The notes under the pieces are model-generated. The model had not been told where the DNA came from, did no database searches, and worked only from the letters and a program-made list of their open reading frames with translations. A stretch of DNA of 64,000 nt from Favolaschia claudopus (taxonomy: Eukaryota; Basidiomycota; Agaricomycetes; Agaricales; Mycenaceae): the NCBI GenBank assembly GCA_037176885.1, contig JAWWNJ010000037.1, forward strand, positions 1,302,001-1,366,000, written 5' to 3'. This document shows, piece by piece, positions 45,401 through 54,070 of this stretch (positions are counted from its first letter, which is position 1; each line of letters opens with the position of its first letter). The position numbers and the translations under genes are program-made.

Positions 45401-45613
45401 TGCAAGAGCAGCCGGGGAAGTCAAAACCACATCACCTGCGACATCAAGCATATCTTGAGCTTCGATAGAGCCGAACGAGATGCCAGCAGAACCAAAGTCG
45501 GCAGGAGAAGTGAGCTGAGGACTGAATAGGGGTGGAGGGGCAGGGTGTATGCCCGCACGAGTAGCGGAGCGGGTATGAGGCTGAGGTTCACCGGTAGAGT
45601 GAGCTGCAGCCAT
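36500..45613 (-). CDS. Gag-Pol polyprotein with chromodomain and an extra C-terminal region
   Basis: A single 3037-codon ORF; the ATG at 45613 is chosen because the open frame upstream has only TTG. Order: Ser-rich Gag; zinc knuckle CFTCEQAGHVARNC (about 781); acidic Ser-rich region; protease ALVDSGSLGDL (about 1447); RT with LRVVVDLRARN and YLDDIII (about 1766); RNase H LVTDGCSSG (about 1918); integrase HHCC and D,D,E in GVDFVGP, SDRDSLF, GSTERANR (2308-2473); chromodomain-like ALFEILWKSGDKSWMPYEQA (about 2694). About 290 more residues follow, with no domain I know. Near 36680 the natural frame appears to shift by one base at an A run: the other frame continues IVEVPDVQSYDVLAKNFVAK and stops at 36495. 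The protein makes virus-like particles, copies RNA and integrates DNA; the chromodomain probably targets heterochromatin. Confidence 0.93.
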   Translation of the reverse strand: MAAAHSTGEPQPHTRSATRAGIHPAPPPLFSPQLTSPADFGSAGISFGSIEAQDMLDVAGDVVLTSPAALAAAASARPASAVITTVSDLSALPASMADDSALGAVEPAPAQGEDDESGRWTPVSRKTSRSHRERRSTKSVSRTSNISSGSDSLSSSDSESSSMSTIAHATSNLSPSQLAVIMQRHEKALAAIRADYERKTTAGPEINQESVKQDIKGDVPRDSNVPEARNSASGHQAAPIRTHRVTVEEVEDEDPLSKVQIAGPSRDKGKAVDPRNWGDVASLHNFSEKEMQEQRDAFANYAYIKQIKEEEFTPHLEFSEEISQRPSSPKAKKSGKRSKSPKSKRNKPDLPSDVAPPTAPVQPINPTVEVQPAAGKAEPAVDSDSRNAKSVLTPEDVYELLLKKINHLESKQRTGKGPTKRGSSSHSESPVEPKDKPKFREATPNRAAALNFMRKALRDTDGGKRKPPPSDPSDDSSSSSESSSSSSSDESGSSRRRSSSPRLSSKRKRGHSRMLLKPIPPTRYNGAPNANAIHRFAREAKTYVKMGRVKPEQQVYFISYYLDDTALDFYNQVVEPSDETWELEAFFVELFEFCFPVDFRNKQRKRLANCLQRSKTVAAHVAEWQAIYNTIGLEDTQEKVVTLFESFTPDVKKEIYRKNVLPESSSWDAVVKAAEQAEIILKLAGTTGPAYPSAGSSQRSESQPYKAKNSQPQNGQSSSKQGFRNRGKGRFNSNRQQGEVMRTSAAEIPNKTGKSTKVESSGDQRRKLSPEKRKELIAKELCFTCEQAGHVARNCPNGRVISSKKKGKPPGMSTHAAYIPSGSSSRSALLESTVLETYAVQFPLDEIEEGGEPQEILETLADETEAEIDSPSESVRQIGDLFALQLELLLQEGQSYPGDSVERTTYEERFESKRFTAYEVEGAQYIVLDNECDVEYHLPLNSVRDSEFMPGLWYVEQRALALGIEGPEVLQLRHIERMGDVLHQGVGYKFQHQYCETESDMDRFDIRAEGECILISDRLVASCFALPRSMLLDRSFDLIGWYEERLLNLQSDDDEYDSFNTSLTDSEVVLSDWSSDSASKREESAPSLQTVSNSSDSSSDDFDDLPSLVTATDSSSGSSDSDSSHGSMPDLDGVSNSSNEDSDDESPPPLLVTDSGVPYEDAMNDWVERHPVPRLEPPLRSHTLGDVLGNTIAALLQHFAPYPGDELTPWSDDRREEKRFRVLRPTIDSFTIEDSFSDVVVILPLEFVRQPEFHLVKWFAWERARILGVEYNEILPTHDFPVEELLADAIQQYFFDVGREIPMFEQVGIGRLPQDLCDLEALDEYLVSIPMRMDNLHESISEAALLNPKLDLVNWVLRKQLKCILRENDFRRGWKTAERFKFFGSMFNEPVELNHELEGEFILHCGGVQIPADSVKGITRTASMPKLADRIVARPLVIVVRVNGEPARALVDSGSLGDLISTSLVDQLKIKRKELEDPITLQLAVQGSRSKLNHSVNLKFQYQDIEEQREFFVANLSGYDMILGTAWLFQHKVSIGFNPSRACVGSAKSLPLEGVATARVYAGAAGLEGDLLQAARDEIMDYAKPICKSAEETGLPPLRAINHEIPLLDETKILPWRPSRCPEALRKLWDEKRRIYLKNGRWKVTSASNTAPMLLIPKVKSETLKLRVVVDLRARNANTKKMASPLPDMDGILRRVSRCKFRSLIDGQDAYEQIRIIPEHVERSAVSTPDGNMVSLVLQQGDCNAPATYQTLMNYLFGEYIGRFMDVYLDDIIIYSNTLEEHIEHCKKIIDILKRERLYLSAHKLQLLKPELSILGRVVDDEGIRMDPHKVDTVLNWKTPTNRDLLRGFLGSCGYLADDIPTGRIPMGILHNLTSDSVPFRWGFTQQRAFEDIKREIAQGKNHRRKPLSYEPKSPPIWLVTDGCSSGIAGVVCQGDDWKNAKVAAFFSAKLNSAQQNYPVHEIEMLAGIESMLRHRDILQGCKFTWITDHKGLIHLLNQKNLSGRQARWIEKISSFDFDVKYVPGTENVLADALSRIYSNEAPGTVRARSEYTYHDVINNNDLNMESISMPVFTGMEAMAMATDRVTRSMTRAALKEADVKSKPLADVKSRPFGSRGTAPKEGGSPPKGRNFKNTAESSALNTDESSKTSRDLRTREEKTRDVSDRKSERINMSNGDPAEANPSLPSSPRVALPGTARAGNPQASGSALDDQQDSGFALEEELNLMDESLINVVNSGWKGLDLVKLVANRYGEDSFFKHILERPKEFRNFEVQDGLIYLKNLDHQVLCVPRITYKERNVREIIISEAHSLLAHLGLKKTLDYLRDHFWWKEMVEDTRSFCESCATCTRTKPSNQKPYGLLHSLNPPTEPWEAIGVDFVGPLPESKNRDGVFNNLIVVIDLLTGMVHLIPGRINYTARQMAELMFEHIYKHHGLPKSIVSDRDSLFTSVFWKRLHELIGVKLRMSSAYHPESDGSTERANRTVTQMLRQCIGDKQKDWVSKLPAVEFAMNSARSDTTGYSPFFLNTGRMPRSLLWNSDRTREYSGVANFALQRRLAIMSAHDSIIAARVKQTRNANRKRQAAPFEEGDLVYLSSKNIKFEKGLARKLIPKFIGPYAILRNFGNNSFQLDISPSMKQRGVHDRFHSSLLRIHNPNDDRRFPGRLDCQLGISPDSETNEWAVDCVTNHSGRRKKALFEILWKSGDKSWMPYEQAKKLDALGEYLEAIGAADINELPYGSGQPPLQEEQLYSGSVMSWYWSYMKSDERIDEFSPPQTTLMSTNISAPKPPAEFRFTVDPTKYRGDPIFSRSLGSTPNDLPANIHKFNALHNWLKRIQVAFFLITLADNSYAVLAAAMVELYIRYAIDIIASPTVSHRMPFGYLDFVILFNKHDHSGYYFPFYREDGTISWKDGATAPTLEDFCVGKRQLIEFPIALPGQIVVFEEDHDEGIRAIRSEKHAAKMKHRRLMEREDKERKEKMQAIAGLWRCLTFSHTTCSRRISLRSARRSRMMLPRPTSARRPRMAMEPGRPRDLLGRMTLL

Positions 45614-45722
45614 AGTAGTACCTTGAGAGTAATAGAAGGTCGACGACAATGTGGTAGACGAGGTTGATCAGACCCAGTGGAAACCGACAGAGAAGCGACG
45701 AGGAGATCAACACTTAAAAAGA

Positions 45723-46030
45723 TGTAACAAGGAGCAGGCGGCTACGAGTCGTCGGCTGGTCTTGATACACGAGTCTTGAGGTAAGTCTTGAAGATTTGCC
45801 GGTTGGTCAGACGAGCGGGTAAGTGGTGTAAGTATCAGATTGACCAAGGTACTAACTACTACAAACAGACTTATATACTGACGGTTGTGATAGGAGCCAC
45901 GGGTCAAAGTAACGACAGGTAGACATGATAAATGAGCGACGGGTATGTAAAGTAAAGACCGTGGTGTCGAATAGAGGACTCGGAGTGTAGAATAGAATAA
46001 AGAAAATAATATATCGAGCGCACCGTTACA
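45723..46030 (-). repeat. LTR (5' LTR relative to the element's minus-strand genes)
   Basis: 308 bp, the partner of 36153-36460. The gag-pol ATG at 45613 lies 110 bp inside it on the minus strand, leaving a short leader. Confidence 0.93.
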
Positions 46031-46930
46031 GGGGGTCTCGCCTCTAATCCCGAGGCATGGGAGTTCTATTGGACTGAAGCTTGGGCGCTCAGTTGCATTG
46101 GAGACTTTCGAGGTGCTCAGGATCTCTGTGTGGAGGCGCATGAGTGGCTTGTTTCCGCTGGACTGGAGACGACGGACAGAAGGTTATTCCTACTCGATGT
46201 CGAAGCCGACGTTCACCTTCAGAAAGGGGAGTATTCAGAAGCACGCGCGGTCTACGCCGAGATGTTGAAGAGAACTTCTCCCCAACGCTCACCCATATAC
46301 CATGGCTACCTGCTCACCAGTGCTGCACGGGTGGATATGATCATTGGCAACGTTTCTATGAACGATGTCTCCGCGAAGTTGGAGGCGGCACAAGCCGTTT
46401 ACACGGCGTATCGCATTCACAATCTTCCGATAACGGTTTGTGCTAAGGCGGAATTTGCGCTGTACAGAGACGATGTGATTACTGGCCGTTCGCTATTGTT
46501 GGATTGTTTGGCAGAAAACCGAACACTTTTTCCTCTGGTTGCGAGCGACTGCTTGGCGATACTCGGAGACCCAAGGAACGGAGTGCAGAGCTCGACGGCA
46601 GATGTCTTGCCCTGGTCCATCATTTTCTTAGCTTTTGTATGCAAGATGCAAGATCCTATCCGAACGTTGCACGCTCTTCGGCGCATCGCGGACTCCACCA
46701 CCATCGTCGGCGAGGATACCGCGCTCGTCCTCTTTCGCGTGGTCTCTGATGTTGGTGCAGAAATGGGAATACATCATCTCCAAGCGGAGTGTATGCTCGG
46801 TATCGGCGATATCCTCAACCAACGAGGTGATGTCGACGAAGCACGAAAAATGTGGGAAGGTGCTCGCTCCCAGTTTGTTCGCTCTTCTCGCAGCAGGGAT
46901 GTTCTGCAAGTCGACGCCCGGCTTTCGTAG

Positions 46931-47165
46931 ATTTCGCTGCAGTATAGTGGTCCATTGATAGCATTGAAAAAGATATTGAAGTCAGCTTCTAAATTGCAAG
47001 ATCCATCCATTACATTCGTTTCTTCATCAAAAATTACAAATTATATGTCCCTACGATATTAGTATTCCAAATCCGTGTGTGCAACAGTTCCGTTGTAAAT
47101 TGTAAAAGGGGTGAAAGAATCGAAGAAATTAACCGCCGGAAGGTAAGAAAATCGTGCAAGTCCGT
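46931..47165. other. short convergent intergenic region
   Basis: Between the end of the NLR-like gene (plus) and the end of the GMC gene (minus). AT-rich 3' flanks; nothing else seen. Confidence 0.5.
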
Positions 47166-49951
47166 TTATGAATCATCGGCGGTGATGCTATCGTTGGTGT
47201 CGTCTGCGGAAAGTAAAAAGAACGGCGAGTTGAGGATTGTCGCGGCCATTTCGCCAATGCCGTAGATGATGGACTGCATGTAAGTCAGGGGATCGATCTC
47301 AGCGAGTCAGAAAGAAGAAAAACACACAGAAGGATGCGCGCTAGGCTCGATCGGGATAATAGACCCATCCACAACGAAAACGTTGGATGTGCCTGCACCA
47401 GAATGAGCAAAGCGCATCGGAAACCGATATATAGGGATACGGACCTTTCACCTTGAGAGTCGAATCCACTACGCTTCCCAACGCCGCCGTGCCTAGGGGA
47501 TGATAGGCAACGCCAACGTTTTGCTTAATGAACTGCTGGAGCTGGGCGTCGGTGGTGATGCTGGCGCCAGGCGCGAGTTCGCCTGCAGGTACCGCTCCGC
47601 CGTCAGCGCTGGGCGGTGCGGAGGCGAGGAAGGGCGTAAGCGAGCTCTGTGCTGCGAAGCGGCGGGCTCGGGCGAGAGCTTTGGTCAGAATGTAGAGGTC
47701 GAAGGGCGATTCAAGGCTAGAAAGAAGTTAAAATTCGTGCTGAGCTAACGCGTCGAAAGAAACGGACAGTGCGAGATCAAATGCTGGGGCGACACGGGCG
47801 TCTGCGGAGACGATGTGCTGAAAGAGAATAGCCGCTCAGTACGATTTTGTGAGGTGGAATAAGATGAAAACTAACCGAATACCCCCGGCTCATTGGATGC
47901 ATCAAGATCGGCAAGAACACCAGGTTACTTGGATTCGGGAAACCCATGAATTCGATGATGACGGCGTCGGAGTCGAACATGAGCTTCAAGGCGTTATGTG
48001 CAGATTTACTGAGGCCTGGTGGGGCGGTATTGAGCAAGTTGCGGGCAGTGATCCATTCGCTGGGAGTGAGAAGGGTGCGCGGGGTTTCGACTACATGATG
48101 ACACAATTAGTGTGGGTTGCTCGGGTGTAAGGGACGGACGTACAGTTCAAAGTGAGCTGGAGTCCAGAGTTAGTGAGACCAGGGGCAAGAGCGGCGATGT
48201 ATCGGGCGGTGGGTTCTGAGTGCGTCAAAGAATCGGTTTCAGGCGAGGAAACGGGGTAGGAAGAAAGACGTACGCTCCATGAGATTCTCACCAACTGCGG
48301 GGAGGTTGACGACGGTGGAAATGCCGAGGGGATTCATGATCTATGGAAACCAAGACTACATCAACGAAAAGATTTGAGAGATTAAAGCCGCATTCCGTAC
48401 CTTAGGATTCCCTACGCCGCTCAACTCCAACACCTGCGGTGTGCCGAAGACACCTCCACTCAGAACGACACGGTCGGCAGACTGAAGAGTCGAGGATCAA
48501 GGATTAATTGGAGTGGCGAGAAGACGAAACTCACCAGCGTAACCTTATTGCCTGTGGAGCCATTGATATATTCCACACCAGTCGCCACGACCTTTCCGCC
48601 CTGCTTCTTGCTGCTCCATAGAATACGAGAAACGGTGGAGGTTGTCAAGACGTGTAAGTTAGAGCGACCGGCATTGGGGAGGTCTGTGTAAGGTGTTGAA
48701 ATCAATGAGAAACACTAATCAAAAATTAAATGAGAAGGAGTGCATGCGCACAGTAAGAATTGGCCGAGTACGAGCGCGTCGAATTCTGAAACATCGCTTT
48801 AGGAGCGTACCATATTCCACTCGGGTCGCCGCCGTTCTGATCCTGCGATTCTTTGCCGCCGCAGGCTACGACGGCGGGGATGACGCCTTTGTTCCACACT
48901 CTGGCGGATGGAGTCAGCGACATGCATGTTGTAACGGAAGTAGGGAGAGAAACGCACTCTCCGACCAAAGGCCTCTGTGTATCGCATATCGGGCCAGATT
49001 GACCGTGGTAGGAAGGGATGCTGGGTAGGCCGGGTGTTGTGGAAAATTTCTCCGCCTTTGTATAGAATGATATTGGTAAGACGGAAAAAACCCGAAATCC
49101 ATGTCAACGACGAACCTTCTTGATCGCGGCAGAGATAGTATTCCAAGTCCAACCAATCGCACCGAACGCAGTTTGCCAGAGATCCAAGTCAATTCGATTA
49201 GGCCGAGTGAAGAGTGCGCCGTTGACTGCTGAAGAGCCGCTGAGAGTGAGGAATGCACATAGATCAGCTGAGATTCAAACGCATGAGAAGGAACAGCACA
49301 ACGCACCCAAGAACCCGACCCCTTGTCATCGCGATAGTCTGACCCGCCGCATACTGCAGGGGTAGCGAGGTATAATTCCAATCAACGGAGCTACCGGGTA
49401 GCGCTTGGATCGACGGGCCGCTGAGGTTGGCGATGTTCGGACTGAAGACCGTTGATCAGAATGAGACTCGGAGATGAGGAGTACAAGCAAACGCGCACTT
49501 GTTGAAACCGCTGCGAATACGAGAAGAGAGAGATCAGAAATTCAGATTTGCGGATGAAATCGAAATGAGACGCACTCAGCGCCAGCTTCCAGAACATAGA
49601 TGATGTTGCTGGGATCCTCCGAGACTTGAAGTCGAAATTCACTGAGTTCGTACTCGCACGGAAGCTAAAAGGAAGCAAACTCACGTCGCGTAGCAACGGC
49701 TAGACCTTGAAGACGAAATCAGCATTTGAATGAAAGAATATGTCATGAGACACACCAGCGGTCCCTCCCCCCACGACCACGTACGTCGTCCGCCTGGAAC
49801 CGATGACACTGCTGGCGCTGGCAACGTCTCCCCCTTCTACTCCTTCTGCTGTTGTCGTTGTCGAATCTTCGGGATCTTGTCCAGACACGAAGTTGGCTTT
49901 CAGTGCTACCGCAAAGAGTGCAGATGCACACAGGAGACGCCGGAACGACAT
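47166..49951 (-). CDS. secreted GMC oxidoreductase (aryl-alcohol-oxidase/glucose-dehydrogenase-like)
   Basis: Starts MSFRRLLCASALFAVALKAN, a signal peptide, followed by a Thr/Asp-rich propeptide and TTYVVVGGGTAG, the FAD-binding beta-alpha-beta motif. Other conserved pieces on the minus strand include NAGRSNLHVLTTSTVSRIL (about 48690-48610) and LNTAPPGLSKSAHNALKLMF. The C-terminus holds YHPLGTAALGSVVDSTLKV and VFVVDGSIIPIEPSAHPS, with the catalytic His in HPLGT and the second His in SAH, then a last exon from 47274 ending in stop 47166. About ten short introns interrupt it; not all were resolved. Secreted GMC enzymes (CAZy AA3) oxidise alcohols or sugars and feed H2O2 or electrons to lignocellulose breakdown. 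The other GMC gene (400-2999) is of a different, apparently non-secreted subtype. Confidence 0.87.
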
Positions 49952-50101
49952 CGCGCAAAGTCAGAAGGGAGAGAATGAGGTGGGGAGAAGATGGAGGGGG
50001 ACGCCAAAGACGACTCGGAGAATCACCCGTTCGATGCCTCGGCTTTTAAATCGCGAGGATATACGGCGTCCGGTGCCTGTTTCCTTCCTTCCTTCGCACT
50101 A
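49952..50101 (-). other. 5' flank of the secreted GMC gene
   Basis: About 150 bp separate the ATG from a MITE. No clear TATA box was identified in it, so the MITE may contribute promoter sequence. Confidence 0.3.
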
Positions 50102-50377
50102 CTGTAGTATTACGTTCAATTCGTAAGCCGGTTTTGGGTGTGACACCCCTTACGAATTTACCCTTTCATAAGGGGACCTTGGGACACTGTGACTTACGAA
50201 AAAATTTCGTTTTTTACCCAATTTTTACCCCCTTTTTTGGCCCAAAATTGCACCAAAACTCGTGTCACAGGGGGGAACCTTTCGTAGGACCCCTTTGTGA
50301 CGCGGTGACTTACGAAAATTTTCGTAGGATTTCGGGTCTGTGACCTGTGACCCTACGAATTGAACGTAATACTACAG
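50102..50377. mobile_element. 276-bp MITE with TA target duplication (Tc1/mariner-like)
   Basis: The ends are perfect inverted repeats of at least 24 bp starting CTGTAGTATTACGTTCAATT, flanked on both sides by TA (50100-50101 and 50378-50379), the hallmark of Tc1/mariner insertion. Inside, TTACGAAAA and TTTCGTA motifs recur in both orientations, so the whole element could fold into a long hairpin. It has no coding capacity and lies 150 bp upstream of the GMC start. Confidence 0.85.
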
Positions 50378-50379
50378 TA

Positions 50380-52096
50380 TATCATCCCGCCCTGATTTAC
50401 GCGTTAAGCGTCATTAGTGGAGGCGAGATTATTTTACCGTGATGTGCAAAGATGCGCGAGGGGTCGGATGAATCGTATCCAGCTGATACCCAAAATGGTC
50501 TGACCTAGGACACATGAGCTTGGCGGGAATCGGTGCCGGATCCGTCCTTACTCCACAAGCCGAACGCCACTAATTTCCTACGCGCAGTAAATTTGACGCT
50601 GATCACTGATACCAACGTTCGGGTCAAACATACTTTCTCCTGAATCAGGGACTATAACCAACTCGGAGGCTAATCAATTTCATTTGTCTCGCATTTGCGT
50701 CCCCCTGTGAACACGGCCGCCGGATGGAAAGGGAAAGATAGCCTTCGTTTACTTTCCGGAAGAATCGGTGGAAAGAACGAGAATCAAAGGAGGCCACGGA
50801 CTCGGAGGGAGAGGAAGCCAGGAAGAGCCGAACAATCACGATGTCAAGAGGTCCACGCGAGTATCGGGCCGTCCAGCCCGTGATTGACGTAAGCGATGTC
50901 ACCAAGAACCAAAACGACGGAAGCTGAATTTGAGCTGAAATTGAACGTGGCCGGTTCTCAGTTTGTTGGAGGGAACGCAGAGGAGGCCTTGGCATTATTA
51001 GATCAGGAAAAGCATCGGAGCTCCTGCTGACGGTGCATGAAAAACCCACAAAAATTTTGACGTTCAACCTTTGAAGTTCAACTCGAAACCAACGTGGCAA
51101 CTTGCTCAATGACGAACCGTGAAACGGAAGAGTCAGCGCCGTTCCTGAATTGCGTAGGTGTCTGTGGGCGTATTTGAATATTCCACACGCGAATCACTCA
51201 ATCTCCTACGCCACCAATTTACCCCTGTCCACGTCCCTTGCAACATTAAGGACGTGAATCGACAATATCACAATTGTCAGTTAGAGGAATTTTTGACGCC
51301 ATGCCAAACTACGCATCGGCGAAGCGCAACACCGATATACCCATCGACGTTGGCCTGAATCAAGACGTTTCGAAAGTTACCGCCGAGCATGAGTGATCAT
51401 TACTCACAAGTGGATTTGGGATTCAATTCCTTCGGGGAAGGTTCCTGGGAGGTGTTTGCCAAAGCTAATGTGTACACAAGGGATCAAAATCAACTTCATA
51501 TGTGATAAAGGAGCAAAATTTCGGAGGGCGAAGAGGCCAGTCTCAGGCCACCAGTGCCCACCACTCCAACCAAAAATTGATACACTGGTAGTAGATTGCC
51601 AAAGTTGCTGCTCAGCTTTCGAACTTCTGTGACGCCAAGAAAATCATGAATTGCAATGCAGCGAGGAAGCGGATGAACGCTGGAAGCGATGGAACATGGT
51701 GGGAGAGGACAAAGAGGCTCAGAGCGGAGCGGAAGTGTGACCTGTCACAGAGATCAGGTGATGTGGTCACCTATTTCGGCAATCTCCGACCTATGCAGCA
51801 GCCTCATGTTCCGAGACTCAATTCGGCACAGAAATACTTCCAAATACTTATGCGACACAATGTAGAGTCCTTTTCCGACACAGTTCCATTTCTCTACTCT
51901 TGTATTTTACCATAGCCCAAAAACCCAAAGAAAAATTCTCCGTTTGTGATAAGCGATAAGCGGGTAAGTTCTACATTATACAAACACTATCCATAATATT
52001 CTTTCTCCTCTTCTTCGGCCTGTCTTGAATAAATATGATCTTACTTACAGTAACACAGAGTGGGTATTGCGACTCGGAAATGTGATAGACAAAAGA
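50380..52096. other. intergenic, no gene identified
   Basis: A minus-strand frame (51109-50645, 154 codons) and a plus-strand frame (51646-51915) are open, but neither has a recognisable domain, good codon structure or flanking splice sites. I see no repeat or RNA gene. Confidence 0.5.
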
Positions 52097-53987
52097 TCAA
52101 ATCCCAATCGAATCTCGACTGGCGTGTTTTTTAGTTTCAGAGTGCATGTCCTGCGAAGCCGAAAATAAGGATTCAAAGCGAGAGAGAGATCATAGAGGAA
52201 ACGCACACTATGCATCGCCGAAGTATCATCATCATTCGTCGTCCGACTCTCCAGCCCCGTCCTCGTTCCCGTCCCCGTCCCAGTAATAACCATGCCCCCA
52301 CTCGCACTGGCGCTCATACTCTCACTCCCACTCAGCACCGTCAACTCCAGAGTCGTCGGCCTCCCCCACCGCATCTGACTCCCACTCGGCGGCGTGATCT
52401 CGCTGGGGCGGTCGAGGGAGGAGGGGTGGCCGCGGAGGTCTTTGCGCCGGAGTTTGCGTCGTGTATTGAGGATGTATAGCATGCAGTTTCTGGAGATGAC
52501 GGCGTAAGAGAGTGCGAGAGGAGGGGGAGGGGGAGGGGGAGGCTACGCACGCGTATATAATGGGGACGACGTCTAAGAGCACGAGGATCACCGAGTTGGT
52601 GAGCTGCGGCTTCAGCGCGGGACCCCCAATTTGGGAGCATATGAGCATGAGTAGAGAGCTGGGTGCAGGGGTCAGCGGGCGGCGGAGAGATCCCGAAGCA
52701 TTCCGAAGATAATACACCAGAGGGAAAGATAGGAGACATGCGAATCGACTGAGCACTCACGCAATACTGACTGGCACGCCGGTGTGGAAGCATATCCGTA
52801 TCAACGTCCCGATGAGCTTTCGCGTACGCGAGAGAGCGTGTTGCCGCGCGGAGAGGAGGTAATAAAGGGTGAGGAAGGTGATTAAGGTGTCGGTTGCTGT
52901 TGGGTAAGTGAGCGATCGCTGTGAGAGGGTAGACGTAGAGGGATCGAGAGTGTGGAGGGAGGGCGTGGAAGGGAGCGAGGATGAGGTTCGGGAACGTACC
53001 GAAAGTACATGACAAATGTACTGCGACTGTACATCCGGTGCATGAGAATCAGGAGAGATCAGGGATGCGTATAGCAAGAGGACGTACACCAGTGGCTCGA
53101 GCGGCCGCTCCGTGCTATTACAGAGGCCTGGTTAAGGAAGGTGAGTTCTCCTGAGGAAACACAAGTGCCATAAACACGTACAGTGACTGCGGCGGCAGCG
53201 AACCCCAACAGAATAAGGATGATCAGGGGAATGGTGAGCCACCAGCGGGAGCTGAGTTTGTACCTGCGGATTGGTTAATATCTATAAGGCAAATGAAGAA
53301 AGGATGCCAGCGAGCGGGCAAGGGATGCGGACGGAGGAAGGAAGGTACATACAGCCGATAGACGTAGTACAATTGAGCATAACCGGCTATTAGCGCCCCC
53401 TAGATGGAGTGAGCGGGACCACAAAGTCGGCTGTCAGACGAGAAAACACACCAATGGGATATTGACGATCTGATACCACAGTTTGTTGAGTGCGACCGTA
53501 CCTAAAGGGTCGCGCATGTATATGATGTTGTTAATCCATACAATCGCGCTGCGGAGTGCGTCAGACCATGCTCGGAAAGGAAGATTGGACGCACAAAGAC
53601 TGGATTGTCTTGAGCACAGTCAATACAAAGAGGATGGCGACCGCGATGTCGATTCGTAGCGATTCCTGAGCGAACCAAGAGACGTAGTTGTACACCTGCG
53701 TGACGACAATGCCTTCGAGGAAAAGAACGGCGCTTGACCCGATTAACTGTATTTGAGAGCGAAATCCATCCCTCAGATTCAGCGACTTTTTCTCTTGAGC
53801 GAAGCACGCACCCATCCGCCCAAAACATAGTATATCAACCCTATTTCATCGAAATTCTCTCTCAGCGTCTGTTCTTTTGTTGGAAGAAGCACAGCAGGCG
53901 ATGCGTACCGAATTGAGGATCATCTTTGGTGAGCGCGGGAAGGATCTGTCCATACCCTATCGGCGTCGAGGTTGTCGTCGTCGTCAT
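52097..53987 (-). CDS. multi-pass membrane protein, DUF6534-like
   Basis: Begins MTTTTTSTPIGYGQILPALT at 53987; an upstream ATG pair (54050/54053) is too close to a TATA-like box at 54061-54070 to be in the mRNA. Early exons (53909-53987, 53812-53840, 53601-53746, then from 53548) join in phase. Helices include WLIGSSAVLFLEGIVVTQVY, IAVAILFVLTVLKTI, SRWWLTIPLIILILLGFAAA, TDTLITFLTLYYLLSARQHA and LTNSVILVLLDVVPIIY, followed by NCMLYILNTRRKLRRKDL and a Ser/Thr-rich cytoplasmic tail. The pattern (a TD.LIT..L.YYL helix followed by TR.LIGTLIR, then LN-R) is that of the large agaricomycete DUF6534 family. The final exon probably ends at 52097; reading the alternative frame gives a stop at 52045. 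Function unknown; receptor-like topology is sometimes suggested. Confidence 0.75.
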
Positions 53988-54060
53988 GGGCAGCGTCGGG
54001 GGCGCAAAGGAGGAGGATGACAAGGCGCGCCCCCAGCCCTCGGCCTGCATCATAGCAGGG

Positions 54061-54070
54061 AATATATATA
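54061..54070 (-). promoter_or_regulatory. TATA-like element of the DUF6534-like gene
   Basis: TATATATATT on the minus strand, about 75 bp upstream of the ATG at 53987. Its position favours that ATG over the pair at 54050/54053. Confidence 0.4.

Larger units (their letters stand above)
36153..46030 (-). mobile_element. Ty3/gypsy-type LTR retrotransposon (9.9 kb) inserted in the NLR-like gene
   Basis: Two 308-bp LTRs (36153-36460, 45723-46030) that look identical flank a single gag-pol ORF on the minus strand. Target duplication is GGGGG (36148-36152 and 46031-46035). LTR ends are TGTAAC...GTTACA. On the minus strand the sequence before the 3' LTR is GGAGGGCGGG, a polypurine tract. No TGG-type primer site follows the 5' LTR (on the minus strand it continues TCTTTTTAAGTG), so priming may be unusual. 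Chromodomain-bearing integrase places it among chromoviruses. Identical-looking LTRs mean the NLR-like gene was interrupted recently. Confidence 0.95.
33576..46930 (+). pseudogene. NLR-like STAND protein gene (helical N-domain, NTPase, TPR-like), broken by a retrotransposon
   Basis: Exons 33576-33725, 33776-33915, 33969-34107, 34161-34277, 34336-34361 (26 nt), 34411-34853, 34908-35877 and 35930-36152 continue at 46036-46930 once the element and one GGGGG copy are set aside; the last block is in frame. The ancestral protein was about 1033 aa. Residues 1-180 are a helical bundle resembling the MLKL/HeLo-like N-domain on many agaric NLR-like proteins. A P-loop GPGGMGKT (about 232) and Walker B-like LLVLDNFETPW (about 303) form the NTPase, followed by TPR-like helices ending WEGARSQFVRSS...DARLS. 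Besides the insertion in codon 736, a C7 run at 34432-34438 puts the P-loop exon out of frame by one base. Such proteins act in non-self recognition and regulated cell death; this copy cannot encode the full product. Confidence 0.88.

Noticed and set aside
41919..45458. Possible antisense gene block in the second retrotransposon, by analogy with the first
   Set aside because: The plus-strand frames lie wholly inside coding Gag-Pol, lack introns and have no cysteine motifs.
50645..51109. 154-codon minus-strand ORF upstream of the secreted GMC gene
   Set aside because: No domain, no supporting splice structure, composition not clearly coding.
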